Of a DNA stretch of 64,000 bases, positions 29,001-37,527 are shown piece after piece. The position numbers were made by a program, and so were the translations under genes. The notes beneath the pieces are model-generated. The model saw only the letters and a program-made list of their open reading frames with translations. It ran no database searches and was not told the origin of the DNA. The stretch spans positions 39,300 to 103,299 of the forward strand of contig PLYO01000002.1 in the NCBI GenBank assembly GCA_003151825.1, in the 5' to 3' direction. This DNA is from Ignavibacteriota bacterium. GTDB lineage: Bacteria; Bacteroidota; Ignavibacteria; Palsa-1295. Numbering within the stretch: the stretch's first letter is position 1; every line of letters starts with the position of its first letter.

Positions 29001-30824
29001 CGGCAAGTCAACACCATCGATATTCGCCGAATCGCGCTCAATACGTATGGAACGATTAATATCGGCGGCGTTGCAGCCAATACCTTCGACCCCATAGCTT
29101 TGACCGCAAATACGGCTTCGGGAACGACGGACATTTTCATTTCCGGGTTCAATACCATGGGGCAGGATGGAACTGGAATGTCGCAGGTTACCGTGGGAAA
29201 CAATACCTTAGAAAACGGGAATAGCACCGTGGGAATCGACTTCGAACAATCTGTTGGGAACGTTGAGGGGAATAGCGTATCGGGGAATTTCTCAATTGCA
29301 ATAGAGGACAATGGACCGATACCAGGGTTAGGCTTGCTGGACGATCATACCTTTATTTGTAGTAACTTCCTGACAAATTCCGGAGTAGGTATTGCTACCT
29401 CTGGATACGATGGATACCTAAAGTTGAATACAATCACAGGCGCTATGCAGGGCTATAATTCTGGATTGAATGGCAAATTTCCCGGTATGGTTGCAAATTC
29501 AATTACAGGAAGCGTAAATGAAGGTATTGTTGCAACGGGTGGTTTAGACATGAGTGGAATATTTCACTCTCCGAATCCGAATAATGAACCGAATTATGCC
29601 GGGTTCAATGTCGTAACCGGAAACTTTACAAGTTCCCGATCTACACCGCCTCCTGCGCAAATTACGTTGACAAGCAACCCCACTCAGGTTGGTTTCGACG
29701 ATTTCTTAGGTCTTTCTGAAAATCCGCTTGGCACTAACAACAACTCGAGCGATCTCGCCGATGCAGGTCAAAATAGTCTTGTCGGCGGAGGTGGTGGAAC
29801 TAACATTTTGATCGAGGGGGACGGTGAGACAGGACGCGACGTCTCAAATAATTGGTGGGGAGCAACAGGAGCGCCGGCCAGCTCAGTTATTCCTAATTTT
29901 AATTTTGCAAGTTCCTCAACGTTCACTTTGACCGGGCCACCCACTATACCGTTTTTCGAATGCGGGAGCCTGAACGATGTTACACATCGCAAAGGAAATG
30001 TGAAGCCACAAAGTGAGACTAACGATACGGCCTCATGCCTGACGTCGCTTGGCAATGGAAATTCTCTGTTGCAAGATGGTTATTACGATCAAGCATACGA
30101 CACAATGGAGAATTACATTCGGCAATGCTATCAACAAACTGGTGCTGGCGTATTTGGTATATACGGAGACGCTACGACGGACACTTGTCTGACGCCACAA
30201 GGAAGGGCAGCGACCAAAGCGTTCCTCTTATCAGTTCTTCCTCTGAGAACAGACGATCAGTGGTTCTGCGCGTGTGTTGGATGTCTTGCAAATTCTTTTC
30301 GACTCGATACCAATTACGATCGTGAAATAATGAGCCTTGCGAAATGGATCGCTGATAACCCTCGATGCTCGTATGAGTCAAGTCAAGTTCTTGCCGGTTA
30401 TTATAAGGAGCGCCATTATGATTCCAGCAATTGGGCAGATACGATGCACTACCCGGAAGTGTACGACTCCTCACTGCTTACGATGCAGCAAATGGGCTTA
30501 GATAGCGTGCTCATTATTGCGGCAACGGAGGGGGTGCAATACCAGCCCGGCGCATCGCAAATTATTTTAGATGCGCATATTACCGCCAACCCGTTTACGG
30601 AAGCTACCAATCTTTCGCTTCTCATCGGGCGGGAGGCATACATCCATATCGGGGTGTATAATCTTCTTGGCGAGCAAATAGCTGGCGCGGGCTATAACGG
30701 CACGTTCGAGCAGGGTTCCGCAATCGTTCCTATGAATTTGGATGCCTCGCCGCAGGGAATTTATTACGTCCGCATCCAAACCGCGAACAACGAAACTGAA
30801 ACGCTGAAATTGGTGAAGGAATGA
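26034..30824 (+). CDS. large secreted beta-helix-like protein with T9SS sorting domain; 5' end is a translated microsatellite
   Basis: MKL(ASHRI)4ASQGN before signal peptide MLTFCALLFFGLSGLRAQ; NNTxxGN beta-helix-like repeats; C-terminal ANPFTEATNLSLLI...GIYYVRIQTANNETETLKLVKE. Confidence 0.85.
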   Translation: MKLASHRIASHRIASHRIASQGNGIISRKFLSMLTFCALLFFGLSGLRAQSNTEYNFNQQSLVDGLTYGSDGFTQVSTDPVPILTMDCIAANGYGQWTLTSSWGGNASSGDYTPGWYLLENALREPASSFVLNDPTHPGCQPPGVVEHGMHTTLNYIAQGNGCGGGTYIAYAPVAPKAAANLDGWNCFVWVDLNNNTPHQRFDIEYFRPADPADIDISLSGFPGNLLDYQGGTHVVKHDIEQDTFSTTFPPPIRHDVVAENDPRDDFDIAMDAEYLYITWCTLNGNKEIWVTAIHLSNFTTATGFPMRIDNGQYPTIACDVRNNRTPGQPAFDVCYLTVAGGNVKARTYNGGFLNLLLNPQCWDPIQPRTLDPLAAYHARIVVSSAANSPTPVRSIYVIAQVTPQNGTATAQRHLILYSELNSSAAKNAIYVDGSYIPATPANVLLAGATLSVIDEPITAFANPYNFWDENSNNNNSYDQFHCVYRLEADYASPTRTTYPLMIVEGYDNAAPQPFADPTTDTRLNLNVNGQQGLPAPANGSSYVAAVNQMGIHVHWRSGTVGAGTGTHFYARDAGPTTASDGHYSRAFDEPIEENTLVTDLCYVADSLTHVGTSGAMILPGKTLTIWSDPNYANNGFYQPPVPGQWDYGNPNPPAPPNPGTLSFVDPNVTLWVGDGITFGTPSTNSTLAVMPNFQLIFQGYPDGELTYSSQSVTVQAGATFNYYGLGYHYPNGPPINPLTNPPTFVPEITCAPIVGSEDLAIDGAGTITLKGTEASPAILNIEPGADMDILEDEFLKSGDQTNPLTSPMEAQINLLFGITILPTQFIPPGEPGNVSGVLTIEGEGILNNTTVTSQFPSTVVSSQANPWGYAFLNYPLYVPCPQSTDGQGNPNGSDELNDPPFQLTATNSTFQNTGGGTGIIRFDGNKEVNSATAPPFILAYNGVLFSGCTFTNCAISAWDPQPNVGNSNKIPIVLTNDFSIQGCTFTGLRQVNTIDIRRIALNTYGTINIGGVAANTFDPIALTANTASGTTDIFISGFNTMGQDGTGMSQVTVGNNTLENGNSTVGIDFEQSVGNVEGNSVSGNFSIAIEDNGPIPGLGLLDDHTFICSNFLTNSGVGIATSGYDGYLKLNTITGAMQGYNSGLNGKFPGMVANSITGSVNEGIVATGGLDMSGIFHSPNPNNEPNYAGFNVVTGNFTSSRSTPPPAQITLTSNPTQVGFDDFLGLSENPLGTNNNSSDLADAGQNSLVGGGGGTNILIEGDGETGRDVSNNWWGATGAPASSVIPNFNFASSSTFTLTGPPTIPFFECGSLNDVTHRKGNVKPQSETNDTASCLTSLGNGNSLLQDGYYDQAYDTMENYIRQCYQQTGAGVFGIYGDATTDTCLTPQGRAATKAFLLSVLPLRTDDQWFCACVGCLANSFRLDTNYDREIMSLAKWIADNPRCSYESSQVLAGYYKERHYDSSNWADTMHYPEVYDSSLLTMQQMGLDSVLIIAATEGVQYQPGASQIILDAHITANPFTEATNLSLLIGREAYIHIGVYNLLGEQIAGAGYNGTFEQGSAIVPMNLDASPQGIYYVRIQTANNETETLKLVKE
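26041..26095. repeat. pentanucleotide microsatellite (TCGCA)x11
   Basis: Eleven perfect tandem TCGCA units immediately after ATGAAAC. Confidence 0.98.
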
Positions 30825-31966
30825 AAAAATTAATCATCGTATCGCTTTTTCTGCTCGCTGGCCATCGCGCCAGCGGGCAGCTTGCCGTCGCGGGAGAGAA
30901 TACCATATTAACTAATAGCCCGGAACCTATTCTCGTCAATGGGCCATCGACCGCTCCTGCAAATCCGGTGGACATTTCAAACAATTGGTGGGGTCACCAT
31001 CCTCCGCCATTAGGATGGAATAACAATTACGTTTCCGGAACGAATTTTACATCAGGCTCGACATTTCTTTCCTCTAAGCCAAGCCGCCCCTTTTTCGATT
31101 GTGGAAGCCTTTTTGATTTAGCCGGAAGGAAAGGGAATGTGCCTCAGAGCTTGCAAGATGCCAACGATTCGCCATGTTCATACGCACTGGGAGCCAGTGA
31201 GGGTCTGGTAACCGATGGCCTATATGATCAGGCGTACGATTCAGCATGTTATTATCTAAGCCATTGCTACTACCAGGCCAACGCTACCGAAGGTTTCGGC
31301 GCATTGGCATCCGCAGGCGTTGATACTATCGAAACCCAAATAGGCTGTACTTCACTCAGGAGTTTTCTTCTATCCGTTCTTCCTTTGAGGAGCGATGATG
31401 ACTGGTTCTGTCACTGCGTTCTCGATCTAAGTGGAACTTTCTTCGAGGATACTAACAGTAATCGAGAATATATGAGCTTATTATACTGGCTTATGAATAA
31501 TCCCCGTTGCGCTGCGTATCAAGCCGGAATTGCGGCCAGTTATTATCAAGAGCGTAAAGACGATTACCACCTGTGGCAGGATACCATGCACTACCCGGAA
31601 AAATACGACTCTTCCCTGCTTACGATGCAGCAAATGGGGCTGGATAGCGTGTTAATCATTGCGGCAACGGAGGGGGTAACGTACCAGCCGGGCGCTTCGC
31701 AAATTATTTTAGATGCGCATATCACTTCGAACCCATTTACGAATGAGACAAACGTTTCCCTCCTTATCGGGCGGGAGGCATACATCCATATCGGGGTGTA
31801 TAATCTTCTTGGCGAGCAAATAGCCGGCGCGGGGTACAACGGTACATTCGAGCAAGGCTCGGCAATAATTCCCATAAATTTAGATGCCGCTCCGCCGGGA
31901 ATTTATTACGTCCGCATCCAAACCGCAAACAATGAAACTGAAACGCTGAAATTGGTGAAGGAATGA
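30821..31966 (+). CDS. secreted protein: tandem copy of the C-terminal module of 26034..30824, T9SS sorting domain
   Basis: ATGA overlap; shares NNWWG...YDQAYDSACYYLSHCYY...LSVLPLRSDDDWFCHCV...TMQQMGLDSVL module. Confidence 0.85.
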   Translation: MKKLIIVSLFLLAGHRASGQLAVAGENTILTNSPEPILVNGPSTAPANPVDISNNWWGHHPPPLGWNNNYVSGTNFTSGSTFLSSKPSRPFFDCGSLFDLAGRKGNVPQSLQDANDSPCSYALGASEGLVTDGLYDQAYDSACYYLSHCYYQANATEGFGALASAGVDTIETQIGCTSLRSFLLSVLPLRSDDDWFCHCVLDLSGTFFEDTNSNREYMSLLYWLMNNPRCAAYQAGIAASYYQERKDDYHLWQDTMHYPEKYDSSLLTMQQMGLDSVLIIAATEGVTYQPGASQIILDAHITSNPFTNETNVSLLIGREAYIHIGVYNLLGEQIAGAGYNGTFEQGSAIIPINLDAAPPGIYYVRIQTANNETETLKLVKE

Positions 31967-33105
31967 AAAAATTAATCATCGTATCGCTTTTTCTGCTCGC
32001 TGGCCATCGCGCCAGCGGGCAGCTTGCCGTCGCGGGAGAAAATACGATCTTAACTACCAGCCCGGAACCAATTCTCGTCAATGGACCTTCGACCGGCCCG
32101 ACAAATCCTGTTGATATTTCCAATAATTGGCGGGGAGCAAGTACTCCTCCCGCTGGAGCATTTGTAAGCTTTGCTGGCGCCAGTGGCTCAACATTCACGC
32201 TGACGGGGCCACCACCTTCAGCATCTTCGTTCCTCGTTTGTGGCAGCCTGAACGATGTGGCAGGACACAAAGCAATATCGACCCAAAGTATGCAGGATGC
32301 CAACGATTCATCTTGCAATCACACTATTGGAATGGCTTATTCATTGGTAACCGATGGATTCTACGATCAAGCTTATGACTCAGCCTGCTATTACCTTAGC
32401 CACTGCTATTACCAATCAGAGGCCGTTGAAGGATTCGGTGCGTTGGGTGATGCAGCTGTAGATACGACACTTACCCCAATAGGCCGTACATCCATGAGGA
32501 GCTTTCTCTTATCTGTTCTTCCTCTTAGAACCGATGATGATTGGTTTTGCCATTGTGTAAATGCTATCGGGGCTTCATTCCGTGAAGATACAAATCAAGA
32601 TAGGGAGGGGTTGAGCCTATTATATTGGCTTATCAATAATCCTCGTTGTGCTGCCTATCAAGCGGGATATGAAGTTGGTTATACAAATGAGCGCAAGCTC
32701 GATTCCAGCAATTGGGCAGACACGATGCACTACCCGGAAGTGTACGACTCATCGCTGCTTACGATGCAGCAAATGGGGCTGGATACGGTGCTAAAAATCT
32801 CCGCGAACGAGGGCGTGCAAGAAGATGCAATTGGAACACAAATTATTCTTGATGCGCATATTACTTCGAACCCGTTTACGAATGCGACGAATGTATCGCT
32901 ATTAATCGGTCGGGAGGCGTGGGTAACGATCGGGGTGTATAATCTACTTGGGCAACAAATTGCCGGCGCGGGCTACAACGGCACATTCGAGCAAGGTTCC
33001 TCAATCATTCCCATAAATTTGGATGCCGCTCCGCAGGGAATATATTACATCCGCATCACAACCGCAAACAACGAAACGCAGACGCTGAAATTGGTGAAGG
33101 AATAA
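31963..33105 (+). CDS. secreted protein: second tandem copy of the C-terminal module, T9SS sorting domain
   Basis: ATGA overlap; first ~78 nt identical to the start of 30821..31966. Confidence 0.85.
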   Translation: MKKLIIVSLFLLAGHRASGQLAVAGENTILTTSPEPILVNGPSTGPTNPVDISNNWRGASTPPAGAFVSFAGASGSTFTLTGPPPSASSFLVCGSLNDVAGHKAISTQSMQDANDSSCNHTIGMAYSLVTDGFYDQAYDSACYYLSHCYYQSEAVEGFGALGDAAVDTTLTPIGRTSMRSFLLSVLPLRTDDDWFCHCVNAIGASFREDTNQDREGLSLLYWLINNPRCAAYQAGYEVGYTNERKLDSSNWADTMHYPEVYDSSLLTMQQMGLDTVLKISANEGVQEDAIGTQIILDAHITSNPFTNATNVSLLIGREAWVTIGVYNLLGQQIAGAGYNGTFEQGSSIIPINLDAAPQGIYYIRITTANNETQTLKLVKE

Positions 33106-33156
33106 AAACCATCTAACCCCAAGAACTCACTCGCCGAAAAATTTGTAGATACTATC

Positions 33157-33806
33157 GGACGGCCCTTCGAGGAAGACACTAAGGATGAGAAATCACCCGC
33201 GCCGCGAGGCACGGATGAGCAATCGTCCACCGGAGAGCGGGGGTCTCATAAGCCAATCCGCTCTGCCAGCTCGAAGGCCTCCGGAGCACAACGAAAAAAG
33301 AACCAACAGTGAGCCAAAGGGCGCTTGCGCTTGATTCCAACGACAGGCCCCACTCCGCTATCGTAAGCTTGCAGCTTTCGGATTTGCCCGCGCGATTTCT
33401 TAGTTTGCGCGCCGCTTCTTCTGAGCCAGCGATTTTACGGTAGCGGAGAACTCCAATACGCCGCGAGTGAGCAGCATTCGCAGCCGACGTGCCTTGTCGC
33501 CAATGCCGACGCCTCCGCCAGGAGCGCGCGCGTGGTGAAGATGAGGCCGTCCGCAGGCTGAGGGACAGGGGAAGCCAGCGGTCTTCCGTGGATGAGCGAT
33601 CATCCACATAAGGCAGGTGCCCGCTGATACTTGGGGAAATCGGTTCTTTATTCCCTTGTACTGAGATGCCGCCGAATGCACTTCTCTAACGAGCGCGTTT
33701 CACGGCACCTCCCCGGTGGAAATCACTGGCATGATGTTGTTGAATCATCATGTTTTTCCGCCGGTCTCCGGAGCAACCTTTTCGTGTCTTCCTCGCAGGG
33801 CCGTCC
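33157..33806. other. ~650-bp noncoding block bounded by 23-bp inverted repeats
   Basis: GGACGGCCCTTCGAGGAAGACAC (33157..33179) vs reverse complement at 33784..33806 with 1 mismatch; internal hairpin GTGGATGAGCGATCATCCAC (33588..33607). Confidence 0.7.
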
Positions 33807-33844
33807 TGTTGGGAAATTATGAAGTATGAATTATGAAGTATGAA

Positions 33845-34825
33845 ATGAGAAAACGGGTAACTCTATTCGTACTTCATAGTTCATTTTTTTTAGTAGCGAT
33901 TGCATCGCACTCTGATGTGCGTGCTCAATCCTTCGCAACGTCTTCGGAGCTAAATGCCGCAGATCGATATTATCGAATCGCCGGCCTCGGAAGTTCTCCA
34001 GGCGATTCCGCAAATAAATTCCCACATCCCACCGCGATCCTGCGCGCGCTCGATACGCTGCATACGAGTATTGTCGTCCGATTCCCACAGCTTGGGATGC
34101 TCGGCATCGAAGAGGATACCGTAAGCGCGCCATCCTTCAAGTCCCACGACACCTTGCTCGGCTATAAATCGGGCGAGCCACTTTACATGCTCACGTTTCC
34201 GAAGACGAAATATTTTCTTTTCATCGACGTCTGGTCGAAAGATGGAACGAAGCTGCTCGATTCGCGGCCGTTCGAATACGATATGAATGTCGAGGCATAC
34301 CAATCGGCGCGGCTCTCGTACAAACACGCTCCCACCGCCGGGATGGGCAGCCCGATGCTCAGGCGCCGATTTCAGCCCACGCTTTTGCCACTTTCCATCG
34401 AAACAAATCCCGGATGGAGTGCAACGGAAACTCTCGATTCGAGCATGACGTATGCACTTCTGTTCCGTGATCCTACGCAACTCGGAAAGCTCGCGCTCTC
34501 GCTGACCATGCGGCCGGCCAACGTGGGGATGATAGACTCCGCGATGTGGAAAATTTTTAAGTCGAAAGCAGAAATGGCATTCGGCGCGCATGGCGTAGCG
34601 ACGAGCAGCATCGGCGATTTCGAAGTCGCGAATAGTGCTTCGCGCCGCATCGTCAAAGCCGGTTACGAATTTGTATCGAAAAATGTTGACAGCTCGCTCG
34701 ATTACGTCGCCGCGTTTCTCACGCCGCGCGCAATCCTGCTCTTGCTCGCGCCGATGGATGAGCCGAACCAGCAATTGCAAGTGCAATATTTCGAGGCGAT
34801 CGCGAGAAGCATGTCTGAACCATAA
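33845..34825 (+). CDS. secreted hypothetical protein
   Basis: Signal peptide MRKRVTLFVLHSSFFLVAIASHSDVRAQS; long ORF. Confidence 0.7.
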   Translation: MRKRVTLFVLHSSFFLVAIASHSDVRAQSFATSSELNAADRYYRIAGLGSSPGDSANKFPHPTAILRALDTLHTSIVVRFPQLGMLGIEEDTVSAPSFKSHDTLLGYKSGEPLYMLTFPKTKYFLFIDVWSKDGTKLLDSRPFEYDMNVEAYQSARLSYKHAPTAGMGSPMLRRRFQPTLLPLSIETNPGWSATETLDSSMTYALLFRDPTQLGKLALSLTMRPANVGMIDSAMWKIFKSKAEMAFGAHGVATSSIGDFEVANSASRRIVKAGYEFVSKNVDSSLDYVAAFLTPRAILLLLAPMDEPNQQLQVQYFEAIARSMSEP

Positions 34826-34884
34826 CTCGGATTTATGGGATTATTTACAGGATTTATGGGATTTGGGAAATTAGGACTTAGGAA

Positions 34885-35011
34885 CGTCATTGCGAGAAAA
34901 ACATTCGGAGCGGAGCGAAGAATGTTTTCCGAAGCAATCTCATGCGGAAACAACGAGATTGCTTCGTCGAATCGAACTCCCTCCGGTCGTTCGGTTCTCC
35001 TCGCAATGACG
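34885..35011. repeat. dispersed repeat with CGTCATTGCGAG / CTCGCAATGACG ends
   Basis: 12-bp perfect terminal inverted repeats; modules GAAGCAATCTC and GAGATTGCTTCGTCGAATCGAA shared with 36732..36859. Confidence 0.85.
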
Positions 35012-35464
35012 GCGACTATAATGCTGCTGCCACTTTTGGCATCAGCGCAATCCCCGAAGCCGCTCGATATGCACGGCCTGCGCCCCGGCATGAGCACCGC
35101 TGAAATATTTCTCTTCGCTCACACGCCGATTGACACGCTTCACTGGGGCGGCGCGGATGGCGCGAGCGTCCTGGCGTTCAAGGGAATTTATCTCAATGAC
35201 ACCGGCGAGTTTCGTCTTAATGTCACCGGGCCGGATATCACGCGCGTCAGCTTTATTGCAAAAACGCGAAGCGCGGACCAAAACGGCGCCGCATACCACC
35301 GCGCAATCCAAAAGATTAACAAGCTCCTCGGAAATCCCGCCGAGGACTACCACAACAAATACCGCATCGTAACCTGGAATGCCGGCGCCGAGCAACTCGT
35401 CCTCACCACCGCCGACGGCGGCAAGTTTTATAGCGTGGCGCTGACGGGTGGGTCACACAAATAA
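35006..35464 (+). CDS. secreted hypothetical protein (start uncertain; ORF opens at 34835 through a repeat)
   Basis: MTATIMLLPLLASAQ signal-like segment; globular remainder. Confidence 0.6.
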   Translation: MTATIMLLPLLASAQSPKPLDMHGLRPGMSTAEIFLFAHTPIDTLHWGGADGASVLAFKGIYLNDTGEFRLNVTGPDITRVSFIAKTRSADQNGAAYHRAIQKINKLLGNPAEDYHNKYRIVTWNAGAEQLVLTTADGGKFYSVALTGGSHK

Positions 35465-35592
35465 ATTCACATGTCATTCCCACGAAAGCGGAAATGACAT
35501 TCTAAAAGATCAGGGTAATCCGCGTGAGCGATCATGCGAAAATAAATCAGCATAATCCAGGTTCCGGGCACTTTGATTGAGCCGCCTGCGTA

Positions 35593-36702
35593 GTGTGCCT
35601 CGTGGGAATACAATGTGGAATTGTTGGCTTGCCGAACGTCGGGAAATCAACGCTGTTCAATGCGATCACCGCCAGCTCACAGGCGGCGGCGGAAAATTAT
35701 CCTTTTTGCACGATCGAGCCGAATACCGGCGTGGTGCCCGTACCGGATGAACGTATCCGGCTGCTGACCTCGCTCGTGAATCCCGCGCGCGAAGTTCCGG
35801 CCACGATAGAATTTGTCGATATTGCCGGACTTGTCAAAGGCGCATCGCAGGGGGAAGGCCTCGGGAATCAATTCCTCGCGCATATCCGGGATGTCGATGC
35901 GATCGCGCATGTCGTCCGCGCGTTCGACGATCCGAATGTCATTCATGTCGATGGTTCGATTAATCCGAAGCGCGATATTGAGGTCATCGAAACCGAGCTT
36001 ATCCTGAAAGATCTTGAAACGCTCGATAAAAAATCCGACGCCGCGCAACGTAAATCAAAAACCGGCGATCCGAAAGCTCGCGCTGAATCTGATTTTTATG
36101 CGCGCCTACGCGAACATCTCGAAAAAGGTCGTCTCGCAAAATACCTTCCCTTAATTTCCGATGATGAGCAACTGTGGCTCCGCGAGATGCATTTGCTCAC
36201 TGCGAAACCCGTGCTGTACGTCGCCAACACCGATGAGCATGGCGTGACGCATGGGAATGCCTATATCGATACGATCAGAGAAATTGCAGAAAAAGAGAAC
36301 GCGCGCGTGGTTCCCATTTGCGCGAAGATCGAGATGGAACTGGTGGAACTTCCCGAAACGGAGCGCGCGGATTTCTTGCGCGATCTCGGACTGAAAGAAC
36401 CGGGATTGAACGCGCTCGTCACCGCAGCTTACGATTTGCTCGGACTTCAAACCTATTTCACAGCCGGCCCGAAAGAAGTCCGCGCGTGGACGGTTCGCAA
36501 AGGCGCGAAAGCGCCGGAAGCCGCAGCTGTCATTCACACCGATTTCGAAAAAGGATTTATTCGCGCCGAAGTGATGAAACTCGGGGATTTCCTTCGACTG
36601 AAATCCGAGGCCGCCGTCCGCGAAGCCGGACTTTTACGAAGCGAAGGACGCGAATATATTGTTGACGATGGGGACATCATGCACTTCCGCTTTAACGTCT
36701 AA
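35593..36702 (+). CDS. ychF: redox-regulated GTPase/ATPase YchF
   Basis: CGIVGLPNVGKSTLFNAIT...NYPFCTIEPN...DIAGLVKGASQGEGLGNQFLAHIRDVDAI; GTG start near 35593/35602. Confidence 0.95.
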   Translation: MCLVGIQCGIVGLPNVGKSTLFNAITASSQAAAENYPFCTIEPNTGVVPVPDERIRLLTSLVNPAREVPATIEFVDIAGLVKGASQGEGLGNQFLAHIRDVDAIAHVVRAFDDPNVIHVDGSINPKRDIEVIETELILKDLETLDKKSDAAQRKSKTGDPKARAESDFYARLREHLEKGRLAKYLPLISDDEQLWLREMHLLTAKPVLYVANTDEHGVTHGNAYIDTIREIAEKENARVVPICAKIEMELVELPETERADFLRDLGLKEPGLNALVTAAYDLLGLQTYFTAGPKEVRAWTVRKGAKAPEAAAVIHTDFEKGFIRAEVMKLGDFLRLKSEAAVREAGLLRSEGREYIVDDGDIMHFRFNV

Positions 36703-36731
36703 GGAATTTTCGATGAAGTCAACTTTTATAC

Positions 36732-36859
36732 CGTCATTGCTTCGTCGAATCGAACGACCGAAGGGAGTTCGATTCGACGAAGCAATCTCAGACGTTGAGA
36801 TCGAGATTGCTTCGTCGAACATTCTCCGCTCCGCTACGAATGCTCTCCTCGCAATGACG
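36732..36859. repeat. dispersed CGTCATTGC...GCAATGACG repeat
   Basis: Shares modules with 34885..35011. Confidence 0.85.
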
Positions 36860-36875
36860 GCTGTATTAACCGATT

Positions 36876-37496
36876 TTGGAATTTCCGCAGAATAAATATA
36901 ACGAGACGCATCTCTCCCGCGAGGAGCTGGAATCGCTGTTGCGCGAGCGGGAAGTCGATGCGGTTGCGATTAATAAAGTGCTCGACGCTTACGAGATGGC
37001 CGAGAGCGTCCACGAATTTCAAAAACGCTTAGATGGCACGCCCTACTTCTGGCATCCGAGCCGTGTGGCGAAGATCATGCTCATCGAAATCAATCAGACG
37101 GATACGAATATCCTCTGCGCCGCACTGCTGCATGACGCGCTCGAAGATTCCCATGTGCTCACGCCGGAAATTCTCGACCTGAATTTTGGTTCCTACACCA
37201 GTTATCTGGTCCAAAAACTGACGAAGGACATCAAAGCCGAAGGCGCGATGAAAGACTGGGTAGAAAAAGAATATATCGAGAAGCTCCTTGCTGCCAGCGA
37301 GGATGCGCGCATGCTCAAGCTCGCCGACCGGCTGGACACCTACCGCTGCCTCGAATTCAACGTCAAGAAAAATCCGATCAAATACATCATGGAAACGCAG
37401 GAGCATTACTTCCCTCTCGCCCACGGCTCCAACAACCCACGCATGATCTATCTCATTAAAGAGCTTCAAAAAGAGCAGAATAAGTTCTTGGGTTAA
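36876..37496 (+). CDS. HD-domain protein, SpoT-type hydrolase-like (TTG start)
   Basis: TPYFWHPSRVAKIMLIEINQTDTNILCAALLHDALEDS HD motif; DRLDTYR. Confidence 0.75.
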   Translation: MEFPQNKYNETHLSREELESLLREREVDAVAINKVLDAYEMAESVHEFQKRLDGTPYFWHPSRVAKIMLIEINQTDTNILCAALLHDALEDSHVLTPEILDLNFGSYTSYLVQKLTKDIKAEGAMKDWVEKEYIEKLLAASEDARMLKLADRLDTYRCLEFNVKKNPIKYIMETQEHYFPLAHGSNNPRMIYLIKELQKEQNKFLG

Positions 37497-37527
37497 TGCA
37501 AAGGTTGTCATTTAGCATGGAAGCGAA

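Noticed and set aside
33179-33607. 142-aa minus-strand ORF in the inverted-repeat-bounded block
   Set aside because: Ser/Arg-rich with no domain signal; overlaps another random ORF; block is better treated as noncoding
33157-33806. RNase P RNA or tmRNA
   Set aside because: Checked by eye for RNase P and tmRNA hallmark sequences on both strands; none convincing
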